Shown here in pieces: positions 27,940-36,933 of a stretch of DNA of 64,000 bases. Every line of letters starts with the position of its first letter. Position 1 is the first letter of the stretch. The stretch comes from Comamonadaceae bacterium. GTDB taxonomy: Bacteria > Pseudomonadota > Gammaproteobacteria > Burkholderiales > Burkholderiaceae_C. Where the stretch lies: assembly GCA_947454955.1 (NCBI GenBank), contig CANGLW010000001.1:186001-250000 (forward strand), written 5' to 3'. Both the position numbers and the translations under genes were made by a program. The notes under the pieces were generated by a model. The model had not been told where the DNA came from, did no database searches, and saw only the letters and a program-made list of their open reading frames with translations.

Positions 27940-28395
27940 ATGGTTCAGTTCAGGCTTAACGGGCAGCCCGCACAAAGCACGGCCCCCAACACCACAACAC
28001 TGCTCAACGTGCTGGCACATGACCTGCAAATCAGCGGCTCTAAATTCGGCTGCGGGCAAGCGCAATGCAACGCCTGCTTGGTGATGGTGGACGGCAACCC
28101 GGTCAAATCGTGTGTGGCCCCAGTCTCTGCGGTGGCTGGCAGGCATGTGACAACCCTGGCGGGCATGACCGTTCGCGGCAAACCCAGCAAGCTGCAACAG
28201 GCCTTCATCGACGAGCAGGCCGCCCAATGCGGCTACTGCACCTCGGGCATGATCATCGCCGCCCAAGCCCTGTTGGACCGCAACCCAAAACCCACCGACG
28301 CCGAGGTGCGTGTGGCGCTGGATGGCAACCTGTGCCGCTGTGGCGCGCACAACCGCATCGTCAAAGCTGTGCTGCGTGCAGCCCAAGGAGCTTGA
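27940..28395 (+). CDS. (2Fe-2S)-binding subunit, NicA-like molybdenum hydroxylase
   Basis: A 151 aa electron-transfer subunit with two 2Fe-2S clusters. The ferredoxin-type ligands are C38, C43, C46 and C58 (GCGQAQCNAC). The second cluster is C97, C100, C132 and C134 (CGYC, CRCG). The start at ATG 27940 has CGAGGAG 7 bases upstream; a longer in-frame start lacks support. The molybdopterin subunit starts 2 bases after its stop. This is the first gene of a three-gene unit with a Bug-type solute-binding protein. The usual CGAC following the second cysteine is CNAC here. Substrate unknown. Confidence 0.93.
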   Translation: MVQFRLNGQPAQSTAPNTTTLLNVLAHDLQISGSKFGCGQAQCNACLVMVDGNPVKSCVAPVSAVAGRHVTTLAGMTVRGKPSKLQQAFIDEQAAQCGYCTSGMIIAAQALLDRNPKPTDAEVRVALDGNLCRCGAHNRIVKAVLRAAQGA

Positions 28396-28397
28396 GC

Positions 28398-30626
28398 ATG
28401 CAACACGCCCCCACTCGCCGCGACTTTCTCAAAACCAGCGCCTGCCTGTCTTTGATGTTTGCCATTCCCTTGGGCGATGCCTTGTCCCAAGCGCCCGACA
28501 TCAAGCCACGCTTGCCCGGTGACCTCAACAGCACCCGCAAACTCAATGCGTGGTTGCGTGTGAACGCCAACCAGACCATCACCTTGTTGATAGGCAAAGT
28601 TGAACTGGGTCAAGGCATTCTGACGGCGGTCGCGCAGGTCTGCGCCGATGAACTCGATGTGAACATCGAGCGCATCCAGATCATCTCGGGCGACACAGCC
28701 TTGGTGCCCAACGAGGGCGTGACCGCAGGCTCATTCTCCATGCCCAATTGCGCCACAGCCGTGCAATACGCATCCGCCGAAGTCAGAGCTATTCTGCTGG
28801 GCTTGGCAGCGCAAAAACTCAACCAACCTGTGGAGAGTTTGCGCGTGAAAGACGCCCTGATCAGCTCGTCCACCGGCAGCGTGGCTTATTGGGACTTGGT
28901 CAGCGCTGAAACCCTGGACCGCGAAGCGACCGGTCAAGTCAAACCCAAGCCAGTGAACCAGCACCGCTACATCGGGCAGTCTTTGCCGCGCCTGGACCTC
29001 ACCCCCAAAATTTTGGGGCAGTCGCTGTTTGTGCAAGAGCAGCACCCACCAGGTCTGTTGTTTGGCCATCTGGTGCGCCCCCCCACTTACGCGGCCAAAC
29101 TTTTGTCGGTCAATGTGAACGCAGCGCAACAGATGCCCGGTGTGGTCAAGGTGGTGCGCGACGGCAGCTTTCTGGGCGTGATTGCCCAGCGTGAAGAACA
29201 AGCCCTGGCTGCGGCGCAAGCTTTGGCCAACAGCGCGCAATGGCAGGTTGAGAAAAATTTACCCACCCATGAAGGCATTTTTGACTGGCTGCGCAAAACA
29301 CCCCCCAGCCGCGTCATTGAAACCAAAAAACAAGCGCGCAACAGTGGCGACGCGCCGGCCAACACGCTGGAGGCGACTTACTACCGCCCCTACCAGATGC
29401 ACGCTTCGGTGGGCACCTCTGCGGCCATGGCCACCCTGGGTAAAGACGGCGTGATGCTGATCCAAACCCACAGCCAATCGGTGTTCGAAACCAGCGTGGC
29501 CATCGCCAAAATGCTGGGACTGCCGCCTGAGAAAGTGCGCTGCCAACACATGCAGGGCGCAGGCTGCTATGGCCACAACCTGGCCGATGATGCCGCTGCC
29601 GATGCAGCCTTGTTGGCCATGGCGGTGCCCGGACAAACCGTGCGCTTGCAATACACCCGCGAGCAAGAACACAAATGGGAGCCGTATGGCTCGGCCATGG
29701 TCATCAAGGTCAAGGCGGGGTTGGATGCTCAAGGGCAGGTGCTTGATTGGGACTTGCACATTTGGTCTACCCCACACGGTACGCGCCCCAACAATGAGCC
29801 GGGCAACTTGTTGTCAGCCCGCTACCTGGAAAAGCCTTTCAAGCAGCCCACACCCACCAACGCAGGCGGCCCCAATTTCGCCGCTGACCGCAATGGCATT
29901 GCGCTGTATGACTTTGCGGGGCACAACGTGCTCACCCACTTCATCACCGACATGCCTATTCGTGTGTCGTCCACACGCGGCTTGGGTGCTTACGGCAATG
30001 TGTTTGCCATTGAATCGTTCATGGACGAGTTGGCCTTCGCAGCCAAGCAAGATCCCTTGGCCTACCGCTTGCGGGTTTTGAAGGACGAACGGGCGCGCGA
30101 CGCTTTGGTCAAAGTGGCCGACGCCTTTGGCTGGAGCCGCTGGAAAAAATCACCCAACCGTGGCCGCGGCATTGCCTTTGCTCGCTACAAAAACATCGCG
30201 GCTTACTGTGCAGTAGCGATGGAAGTGGAAGTCAACCCAGACACCGGGCGTATACGCGTGTTGCGCGCGGTTACCAGCGCGGATGCGGGTCAGTTGGTCA
30301 GCCCGGATGGGGTGAGCAACCAAATTGAAGGCGGCTTGATTCAATCGCTGAGCTGGTCGCTCAAAGAAGAGGTGAAGTTTGACGACACCCAGATTCTGTC
30401 GACCGACTGGAACAGCTACCCCATCCTGACCTTCTCTGAAACACCGCCTGTGGAGGTGGTCCTCATCAACCGGCCTGGCGCCCCCTTCTTGGGCGCTGGC
30501 GAAGCCTCGCAAGGCCCCACCGGCGCGGCCTTGGCCAATGCGGTGTTTGATGCCACTGGCGCTCGACTGCGCCGTTTGCCCTTCACCCCTGAGCGCGTGA
30601 AACAAGCCCTCAACCCCAAAGCCTGA
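28398..30626 (+). CDS. Molybdopterin-binding subunit, NicB-like molybdenum hydroxylase, Tat-exported
   Basis: A 742 aa large subunit of a xanthine dehydrogenase family enzyme. The Tat signal TRRDFLKTSACLSLMFAIPL is at residues 6-25. The Mo-cofactor motif reads GAGCYGHNLADDAAADA, which I associate with nicotinate dehydrogenase subunit B-like proteins rather than the GGGFGRR of IorB. The C-terminal active-site region has LGAGEASQGPTGAALANAV with the expected catalytic Glu. Unlike full NicB proteins, no cytochrome c domains follow. The start at 28398 has CAAGGAG 7-8 bases upstream. It sits between the 2Fe-2S gene and a Bug solute-binding gene. The electron acceptor is not encoded here. Confidence 0.9.
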   Translation: MQHAPTRRDFLKTSACLSLMFAIPLGDALSQAPDIKPRLPGDLNSTRKLNAWLRVNANQTITLLIGKVELGQGILTAVAQVCADELDVNIERIQIISGDTALVPNEGVTAGSFSMPNCATAVQYASAEVRAILLGLAAQKLNQPVESLRVKDALISSSTGSVAYWDLVSAETLDREATGQVKPKPVNQHRYIGQSLPRLDLTPKILGQSLFVQEQHPPGLLFGHLVRPPTYAAKLLSVNVNAAQQMPGVVKVVRDGSFLGVIAQREEQALAAAQALANSAQWQVEKNLPTHEGIFDWLRKTPPSRVIETKKQARNSGDAPANTLEATYYRPYQMHASVGTSAAMATLGKDGVMLIQTHSQSVFETSVAIAKMLGLPPEKVRCQHMQGAGCYGHNLADDAAADAALLAMAVPGQTVRLQYTREQEHKWEPYGSAMVIKVKAGLDAQGQVLDWDLHIWSTPHGTRPNNEPGNLLSARYLEKPFKQPTPTNAGGPNFAADRNGIALYDFAGHNVLTHFITDMPIRVSSTRGLGAYGNVFAIESFMDELAFAAKQDPLAYRLRVLKDERARDALVKVADAFGWSRWKKSPNRGRGIAFARYKNIAAYCAVAMEVEVNPDTGRIRVLRAVTSADAGQLVSPDGVSNQIEGGLIQSLSWSLKEEVKFDDTQILSTDWNSYPILTFSETPPVEVVLINRPGAPFLGAGEASQGPTGAALANAVFDATGARLRRLPFTPERVKQALNPKA

Positions 30627-30632
30627 TCAAGC

Positions 30633-31607
30633 ATGAACGTACGTCGTCACATCACCTCCCTGTTGCTGCTTGTAGCGGCAGCGCCGAGCTGGGCACAAAG
30701 CCCTGCACGCGACTACCCCAACCACCCCATCAAAATGGTGATTCCTTATGCCGCAGGTGGGCCAATGGATTTCATCGGACGCACGCTGGGGCCGCGCTTG
30801 TCACAAAGCCTGGGTCAACCCATCGTGATCGACAACCGCGCTGGTGCGGGGGGCGCCATAGGCACAGATGTGGTGGCGAAATCTGCGCCCGATGGCTACA
30901 CCCTGCTCAACACCTCTTCGAGCCACGCCAGCTTGCCGGTGGTCTCCCCCAGCTTGCCTTACGACCCGGTGAAAGACTTCACGCCCATCACCTTGGTGGC
31001 CAACAGCGTGGGCTTTGTGTTGGCGGCACGCCCTGATCTGCCCGCGAAGAACCTCAAAGAGCTGCTGACCGATGCCAAAGCCAATCCGGGCAAATACACC
31101 TTTGGTTCGGGGGGTGTGGGCAATGTGATGCACTTTGCCGGCGAGTTCTTGAGCAGCAGTGCCGATGTGAAGATGACCCATGTGCCCTTCAAAGGCGTGA
31201 GCCAATCGCTCAACGATTTGGTGGCTGGCCGCATCGACTTTGTGATTGGCGCTCCCACCGCGGTGCTGCCACTGGTCAAAGCCGGCAAGCTCAAAGCCCT
31301 GGCCATCACCGCGCGCAAACGATGGGCTGAACTGCCTGATGTGCCCACCATCGACGAAGCTGCGGTGAAAGGTTTTGTCTACACACCCTGGTACGGCTTT
31401 TGGTTCCCGGCTGGCGTGCCCGCTGAGCATGTGAACCGCATGCGCACCGAGGTCAACAAATTGCTGGACGACCCGGACATCAAACGCGCCTTTGCCGAAC
31501 AAGGCTTTGTGGCGGTGGGCAGCAGTGGCGCCGAATTCAGCAAGGTGATTGCCGATGAGCTGGCCATGAACAAAAAGCTGGCCACCCGTGTGGACTTCAC
31601 ACAGTGA
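30633..31607 (+). CDS. Bug/TctC family tripartite tricarboxylate transporter solute-binding protein
   Basis: A 324 aa periplasmic binding protein. The signal peptide ends APSWA (residue 21). The first domain has the Bug signature YPNHPIKMVIPYAAGGPMDF, then VIDNRAGAGGAIGTDVVAKS and PDGYTLLNTSSSHA. The second domain contains VPFKGVSQSLNDLVAGRIDF. Such proteins bind carboxylates or aromatic acids and often lack cognate TctAB genes in Burkholderiales; none are present here. It lies 6 bases after the NicB-like gene, so its ligand is plausibly the substrate or product of that enzyme (inference). Confidence 0.93.
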   Translation: MNVRRHITSLLLLVAAAPSWAQSPARDYPNHPIKMVIPYAAGGPMDFIGRTLGPRLSQSLGQPIVIDNRAGAGGAIGTDVVAKSAPDGYTLLNTSSSHASLPVVSPSLPYDPVKDFTPITLVANSVGFVLAARPDLPAKNLKELLTDAKANPGKYTFGSGGVGNVMHFAGEFLSSSADVKMTHVPFKGVSQSLNDLVAGRIDFVIGAPTAVLPLVKAGKLKALAITARKRWAELPDVPTIDEAAVKGFVYTPWYGFWFPAGVPAEHVNRMRTEVNKLLDDPDIKRAFAEQGFVAVGSSGAEFSKVIADELAMNKKLATRVDFTQ

Positions 31608-32078
31608 TCAAGGTTGCCAGCGTTTGAGCGCGTCCTCGGCCAGGGCTTGGTACTGGCTGCGGATGTGCATGGCCACCACCTTGGGGTACACCGGCACGTG
31701 CTTGTAGACCTCGCCCTGCTCTAAAAAACCCTCAGCCCAAGCCCCGCAAATCACGCTGCTTTCGGTGAACTGAGGTGCCCGGGTGGTCCAGCCGGCTTTG
31801 ATGTCGGCCAAGGCCAACTCACGGCGCTTGGCCGCCTCTTCAGGCTTGAGGCCTGCATTGAGTTCTTTCACATACACCTCGGTGAAGATGTTGGCGGCCT
31901 TGTTCAAGCGTGGAGCCAAGGCGCTGTCGCTTGCATGGGTTTGCCCCAACACCGTGAACACCGCAGCGCAATGGATGGCTTGGGTGGCCAAACGTGTTTC
32001 GGTTTGTGAAGCCACCGAGAGGCTCAAGCCGGTCAGCACGCTGGCAAACCAAATGGTTTTTGAAGGGATGAACTTCAT
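31608..32078 (-). CDS. Secreted protein of unknown function
   Basis: A 156 aa protein that I do not recognise. A signal peptide is visible (residues 1-21, SVLTGLSLSVAS). The mature part is helical and charged, with segments LNKAANIFTEVYVKELNAGL and LKPEEAAKRRELALADIKAG and two Cys (IHCAAVF and VICGAW) that could form a disulfide. The start at 32078 has GGAGG about 9 bases upstream. It converges tail to tail with the Bug gene: the two stop codons abut in a TGATCA palindrome with no spacer. It separates the two molybdenum hydroxylase units. Confidence 0.78.
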   Translation of the reverse strand: MKFIPSKTIWFASVLTGLSLSVASQTETRLATQAIHCAAVFTVLGQTHASDSALAPRLNKAANIFTEVYVKELNAGLKPEEAAKRRELALADIKAGWTTRAPQFTESSVICGAWAEGFLEQGEVYKHVPVYPKVVAMHIRSQYQALAEDALKRWQP

Positions 32079-32252
32079 ACGCTGATGCCTCCATACAAGA
32101 CCTGATGATACGAAAGCTCTGGCTGAGCCAGCGGCCACCCAGTTAGTGTTAATGCGCACCCGACAGGGGGAGAGTTCGATGGTTGTTGCAGTAGTATCAC
32201 TTTGATGTGACAGAGGCCCCAACTTTGCAACAAAACGGATGTGGATTTAGCT

Positions 32253-32714
32253 ATGGAATTGAAGATCAATGGTTTGAAACGCAGCTGCGATTACCCTGCC
32301 AATTCAAACGCGATTTATGCCCTGCGTAACGACCTCAACCTCAAGGGTGTGCGCATGGGCTGTGGCGATGGTCACTGCGGCGCATGCACCATCTTGGTTG
32401 ACGGTGTGGCAACGACCAGTTGCAACCTTCCTTTTTGGGCGCTTGAAGGCAAAACGGTCACAACGCCAGAAGGCGTTGGCTCGCTTGAAAAACCTCACCC
32501 CGTTCAAGCCGCGGTGCTGCAAGAGCAACCCGGTCAGTGTGGTTTTTGCCTGAGCGGCATTTTGATGAGCTCAGTCGCTTTGGTCGACAGTGGTAAACCT
32601 TGCACAGAAAGTGATGTCAGAGCAGCACTTGATAAACACCTGTGCCGCTGCGGCAGTCAGCCACGCATCATCAAGGCGGTGATGGCGGCCCTCAAGAAAG
32701 GCCAAGACCAATGA
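32253..32714 (+). CDS. (2Fe-2S)-binding subunit, second NicA-like molybdenum hydroxylase
   Basis: A 153 aa small subunit. Cluster ligands are C37, C42, C45 and C57 (GCGDGHCGAC) and C96, C99, C131 and C133 (CGFC, CRCG). The N terminus starts directly with the beta strand MELKINGLKR, so ATG 32253 is preferred over a GTG at 32241. Its stop overlaps the ATG of the molybdopterin subunit (ATGA). First gene of a five-gene plus-strand unit extending to 37782. It is clearly divergent in sequence from the 27940 subunit, so the two sets are unlikely to be a recent tandem duplication. Confidence 0.93.
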   Translation: MELKINGLKRSCDYPANSNAIYALRNDLNLKGVRMGCGDGHCGACTILVDGVATTSCNLPFWALEGKTVTTPEGVGSLEKPHPVQAAVLQEQPGQCGFCLSGILMSSVALVDSGKPCTESDVRAALDKHLCRCGSQPRIIKAVMAALKKGQDQ

Positions 32715-34870
32715 ACACCGTCATCTTGGCCCGGGGCTTCGTCAAAAACAGCTTGGATAAAAATCCAACCATTGGTCAGTGGCTTGACTTCAGTGCCCCC
32801 AAGCACATCACCCTGCATGTGGGCAAGGTCGACTTTGGTCAGGGCATTTCAACAGCCCTGAGCCAAATTGCCGCTGAAGAACTCGATGTCGCCTTGCATC
32901 AAGTCCTTGTTGCCCCCATCAACACCAACAACAGCCCCGACGAAGGCGTGACCTCGGGCAGTTTTTCCATTGAGCACTGTGGCTCGGCCGTTCGCATGGC
33001 CTGCGCCACCATCAAAACCACGGCTGTGGCTCGTTATTGCGAAGCCTGCGGCGTACCAGCCAGCACGGTGTCGATTGATCAGGGCATCCTCCGCTCCAGC
33101 GCGACCGCCAAGACCATGACGTATTGGGACTTGAACCTTGACGATCAAGCCAAGGTTAACGTGCTGATGGATGCGCCACATAAGCCCTCAAGCGAGCATC
33201 ACATCGTCGGGACGCCCACACCCCGGCTTGATCTGGAAAAAAAGCTGTTTGGTGGTCCTGCCTTTATTCAAGACATGGTGCTGCCCGACATGCTGCACGC
33301 CAGGATCTTGCGCGCGCCCAACCGAATGGGCCGCATTGTCAGCGTGGACGAGGCCGGTTTTAGCCAACGCTTTCCGAAGGTTGCCTTGTTCAGAGATGGT
33401 TCGTTCATCGGTGTCATGGCTGACCGCGAGGAAGTCGCCGCGGCCGCCGTTGCTCACCTTGAGACGCTGGTGACCTGGCATTTGCCAGAAACGCTGCCCA
33501 ATGGGGCCGATCTCAAAACCTTTCTCACCACCGCCCCCAGCGAGCAACGTGTGGTGGATGAGTTGGCCAAGGAAGTCACGCCGTCTTCAGATGCCAAGCA
33601 CTTTGAGTCTTGGTACCAAAAGCCCTACATCGCCCATGCATCGATTGGTTTGTCGTGTGCGCTTGCGCAATGGACCGCCAACAAGCTGGAGGTTTGGTCA
33701 CACAGCCAAGGCATCTTCAATCTGAAATCGGACATTGAAGTTTATTTGCAGCGCGAGTTGGATGATGCCCAAATGCCCGAGGTGTTGGTTCACCACCTTG
33801 AAGGTGCGGGTTGCTATGGTCACAACCCCGCGGATGATGTGGCGTTTGATGCCATGCTGCTCGCACGCCAAGCCCAAGGTCGCCCCGTGCGTCTGATGTG
33901 GTCGCGAACCGCTGAACTGAGCTGTGGCCCGATGGGCTCTGCGCATCTCGTGAAAATCGAGGCGGACCTGAGCCCGAATGGCGACATCCACAACTGGGTG
34001 CACACCATCTGGTCCAACGGTTACACCTCGCGCCCGGGTCGTTCTGCACCGGGTAATTTGTCGTTTGTGGCTGCGGCTGAATTGAGCAACCCGTTCGACA
34101 CCCCCTTGTCTTTGGACCCCCCCATGTCTGCAGGCGGTGGCGGTGACAGAAACTCGATTCCCCTCTATGACCTGCCCAACTACAAGGTGGTTTACAACCG
34201 CTTGCTGGAGATGCCGATTCGCACATCGGCAATCCGGGCACTCGGTGGCTACGCGAACGTGTGGGCGATTGAGTGCTTCATGGACGAGTTGGCGACATCG
34301 CTCAAGCAAGATCCGGTGGCGTTCAGGTTGCGGCATTTGAGTGACCCTCGGGCCATTGCGGTGGTTCACAAAGCCATTGAACAAGCCCCTTGGTGGCATG
34401 ACCATTCTCAAGATGAAGAAGGTGTGGGCCGAGGCTTTGCTTATGCCCGCTACAAGAACACGGGCGCATGGTGTGCAGTGGCTGTTCGCATCTTGGCGGG
34501 CACAACGATTCGCGTCACCGATATTTCTGTGGCTGCCGATGTGGGCTTGGTCATCAACCCTGATGGCGTGAAGAGCCAGCTCGAAGGTGGCGCCGTGCAA
34601 AGCTGCAGCTGGACCTTGAAAGAAGAATTGAAGTTCAGCAACGCCGAGATCACCGCAAAAACCTGGGAGGACTACCCGATCCTTCCCTTCTCGGAAGTGC
34701 CGCACGTCACGGTCAGCCTGATCAATCAACCCAACGAGCCTTCGGTTGGCGCAGGTGAGGCCACCCAAGCGCCCACAGCCGCTGCGATTGGCAATGCGGT
34801 TCACAACGCACTGGGGGTGAGGATCAAGCAATTGCCGATCACGATGGAACGCATCTTGGCCGCTGATTGA
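32711..34870 (+). CDS. Molybdopterin-binding subunit, second NicB-like molybdenum hydroxylase, no Tat signal
   Basis: A 719 aa large subunit. It starts near the family core at LHVGKVDFGQGISTALSQIA and EELDVALHQVLVAP. The Mo-cofactor motif EGAGCYGHNPADDVAFDA matches the 28398 gene. The C-terminal catalytic region is VGAGEATQAPTAAAIGNAV with the expected Glu. The N terminus MNTVILARGFVKNSLDKNPT has no twin Arg or hydrophobic core, unlike its paralogue. Either the enzyme is cytoplasmic or the true signal lies elsewhere; the ATGA overlap with the small-subunit gene argues the start is right. No cytochrome domain is present. Two Bug proteins and an alpha/beta hydrolase follow. Confidence 0.9.
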   Translation: MNTVILARGFVKNSLDKNPTIGQWLDFSAPKHITLHVGKVDFGQGISTALSQIAAEELDVALHQVLVAPINTNNSPDEGVTSGSFSIEHCGSAVRMACATIKTTAVARYCEACGVPASTVSIDQGILRSSATAKTMTYWDLNLDDQAKVNVLMDAPHKPSSEHHIVGTPTPRLDLEKKLFGGPAFIQDMVLPDMLHARILRAPNRMGRIVSVDEAGFSQRFPKVALFRDGSFIGVMADREEVAAAAVAHLETLVTWHLPETLPNGADLKTFLTTAPSEQRVVDELAKEVTPSSDAKHFESWYQKPYIAHASIGLSCALAQWTANKLEVWSHSQGIFNLKSDIEVYLQRELDDAQMPEVLVHHLEGAGCYGHNPADDVAFDAMLLARQAQGRPVRLMWSRTAELSCGPMGSAHLVKIEADLSPNGDIHNWVHTIWSNGYTSRPGRSAPGNLSFVAAAELSNPFDTPLSLDPPMSAGGGGDRNSIPLYDLPNYKVVYNRLLEMPIRTSAIRALGGYANVWAIECFMDELATSLKQDPVAFRLRHLSDPRAIAVVHKAIEQAPWWHDHSQDEEGVGRGFAYARYKNTGAWCAVAVRILAGTTIRVTDISVAADVGLVINPDGVKSQLEGGAVQSCSWTLKEELKFSNAEITAKTWEDYPILPFSEVPHVTVSLINQPNEPSVGAGEATQAPTAAAIGNAVHNALGVRIKQLPITMERILAAD

Positions 34871-34896
34871 TCGCATTGAGACAAGGAAAAATAGCC

Positions 34897-35871
34897 ATGT
34901 TCACATCAACTCGCCGACGTTCTTGGGTAGGGATGGCGCTGACCGTGCTGACGCTTTGGTGCACACACGCTGCGGCCGATTACCCAGAGAAGGCCGTGAA
35001 ATTGGTGGTCCCCTTCCCTCCAGGGGGCAGCTTTGACGGCCCAGCGCGCCTACTGGCCACGCGCTTGTCTACCTTGACAGGCAAGCCCTTTGTGATCGAG
35101 ACGCGCGCAGGTGTCGGCGGTGCTTTGGGTGCTGGAGAAGTTTCACGCGCTGTGCCCGACGGCTACACCATTTTGCTCAGCAACGGCGCCATGCCGGTGA
35201 GTTCTGCGCTCAGCAAGAAGCCCTTGTTCGAAGCGGTGGCAGGCTTTAGCCATGTGGCCACTTTTGGTGTGCTGCCTTTTGCCATCGTGGTCAACGGCAA
35301 AGCGCCTTTTGACAACTTGCAAGACTTCATCGCTGCTTCCAAAGCCGCGCCGGGCAAATACAACTACGCCTCTGCGGGTAACGGCTCCGCCTCTCACTTG
35401 AGCGCTGAGTTGGTCAAAGAGGCTTTCGGCATTGACTGGGTACACGTGCCCTACCGTGGCTCAGGGCCTGCCATGACGGACCTCATGGCTGGGCAAGTCA
35501 CGCTGTCTGTGCCTGGGCTCAGCTCCACCGTCAGCCAGGTCAAAGCAGGTGCACTCAAAGCGTTGGCCGTCACAGGCGCTACACGCTCGCCTCAGCTGCC
35601 CAATGTTCCTACCTTGTCAGAAATCAAACCCGGGCTGGTGCTGGAGACCTGGGTGGGTATTTCTGCGCCCCCCAAAACGCCACCTCAAATCGTGGCGCGT
35701 CTGGCGTCCCTGATTGAACAGGCCATGAAAGACCCCGAACTTCAAGCACAGTTGTTCGCGCAGGGGGTGACCCCGGTTTATGAAAAACCCAGCGAGATCA
35801 CCGCCCGCATGGCCAAAGAGGTAGAGATGTTTTCAGCGCTGGGCAAGCGCACCAACATTTCCATGGACTGA
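34897..35871 (+). CDS. Bug/TctC family solute-binding protein
   Basis: A 324 aa periplasmic binding protein. Its signal peptide (residues 1-27) has an Arg-rich n-region (TRRRSW) and ends THAAA. The Bug signature YPEKAVKLVVPFPPGGSFDG is followed by VIETRAGVGGALGAGEVSRA and PDGYTILLSNG. ATG 34897 has AAGGA 10 bases upstream; a TTG at 34867 overlapping the previous gene is less likely. It is the first of two tandem Bug genes behind the second molybdenum hydroxylase. Ligand unknown, probably a carboxylate or aromatic acid. Confidence 0.92.
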   Translation: MFTSTRRRSWVGMALTVLTLWCTHAAADYPEKAVKLVVPFPPGGSFDGPARLLATRLSTLTGKPFVIETRAGVGGALGAGEVSRAVPDGYTILLSNGAMPVSSALSKKPLFEAVAGFSHVATFGVLPFAIVVNGKAPFDNLQDFIAASKAAPGKYNYASAGNGSASHLSAELVKEAFGIDWVHVPYRGSGPAMTDLMAGQVTLSVPGLSSTVSQVKAGALKALAVTGATRSPQLPNVPTLSEIKPGLVLETWVGISAPPKTPPQIVARLASLIEQAMKDPELQAQLFAQGVTPVYEKPSEITARMAKEVEMFSALGKRTNISMD

Positions 35872-35922
35872 CGCGGTCCACCACACGAAGCCCAAGCTTA
35901 ATTTCAATACCTGGAGATGTTG

Positions 35923-36876
35923 ATGCGAAATCTGGTCGCTACTTTTTTGACGGCATGCATGGGCTTAGCCATGTCCTCGGCGGGAGCGCAAGAGCTGTAT
36001 CCGTCACGCGCAGTGACCGTCATCGTGCCCTTCCAGGCCGGGCACGGTGTGGATTTGATGGGCAGAGCTTTGGCTTCTGAGTTTTCAAAAATCACAGGAC
36101 AAGCTTTTCCCATTGTCAACCGCGAAGGTGCTGCGGCCACGATTGGCTTTGCTGCACTTGCGGCGGCCAAGCCCGATGGCTACACCGTGGCCATCTCGCC
36201 CAACACGCCCTTGACGATTGCACCGCACGTCATCAAGAACCTCGCCTACACCCTCGATTCTTTCGTGCCTGTTTGTCAGAGCTTCGAGAACGTGATGGCT
36301 TTGTTTGTCGGCTCAGCCTCCCCCTACAAAACCTACCAGGAGTTGGCTGCCGCGGTGAAGTCGCAAGCGGGCAAATTCAGTTGGGCCTCTTCAGGTGTGG
36401 GCTCTGTGCCTCACCTGTCTGCGTCCGCCTGGTTGGCCACATCCGGGTTGGATGCTGTCCATGTGCCTTTCAGGGGTGAGCCGCAAATCTTGCCGCAATT
36501 GATCAGCAATGAAATCACGTTTGCTGCCGCGTCCATTTCGGGCATGGCCGGCAAAGGGGTGCGCCCCTTGGCTGTGTTTGCTGAGCAGCGCCACTTCGCC
36601 TACCCCGATGTGCCCACCATGGCTGAACTCGGCCATGCGGCGGGTGTGCCTGGCTTGAACGGCATGTTTGCGCCGCGGGGCACGCCTGAGGCGGTCTTGG
36701 CCAGTTTAGAAAAAACCTGTGCCGAGGTGACCTCTTCAGAAGGCTTTCGCGCTGCTGCCTTGCGTTTGAATCAGCGCGTCTCTTTTCTGGGCCGCAAAGA
36801 TTTCGACAAGCGTTTACGTGCAGACTTCGATGAGAAAGCCAAGCTCATCAAGCAACTCAACATCAAAGCAGAGTGA
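35923..36876 (+). CDS. Bug/TctC family solute-binding protein (divergent ligand loop)
   Basis: A 317 aa periplasmic binding protein. The signal peptide ends SSAGA (residue 22). The first-domain signature is YPSRAVTVIVPFQAGHGVDL. The loop AGHG replaces the usual AGG/PGG before the conserved Asp, which may alter the ligand. Typical later segments are PDGYTVAISPNTPLTI and VHVPFRGEPQILPQLISNEI. ATG 35923 is preferred because GGAG lies 6 bases upstream; the ATG at 35917 directly abuts the SD. It is about 50 bases from the preceding Bug gene, with which it is only distantly similar. Confidence 0.92.
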   Translation: MRNLVATFLTACMGLAMSSAGAQELYPSRAVTVIVPFQAGHGVDLMGRALASEFSKITGQAFPIVNREGAAATIGFAALAAAKPDGYTVAISPNTPLTIAPHVIKNLAYTLDSFVPVCQSFENVMALFVGSASPYKTYQELAAAVKSQAGKFSWASSGVGSVPHLSASAWLATSGLDAVHVPFRGEPQILPQLISNEITFAAASISGMAGKGVRPLAVFAEQRHFAYPDVPTMAELGHAAGVPGLNGMFAPRGTPEAVLASLEKTCAEVTSSEGFRAAALRLNQRVSFLGRKDFDKRLRADFDEKAKLIKQLNIKAE

Positions 36877-36933
36877 GTGGTCTAACCGTGCCGCAAGCAG
36901 GCACGGTTCAACATTGACGAGAGTAAAACCCAA

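Noticed and set aside
33698-34876. Long minus-strand open frame opposite the second NicB-like gene
   Set aside because: Antisense shadow. The plus-strand frame carries the conserved GAGCYGHN and GAGEA motifs.
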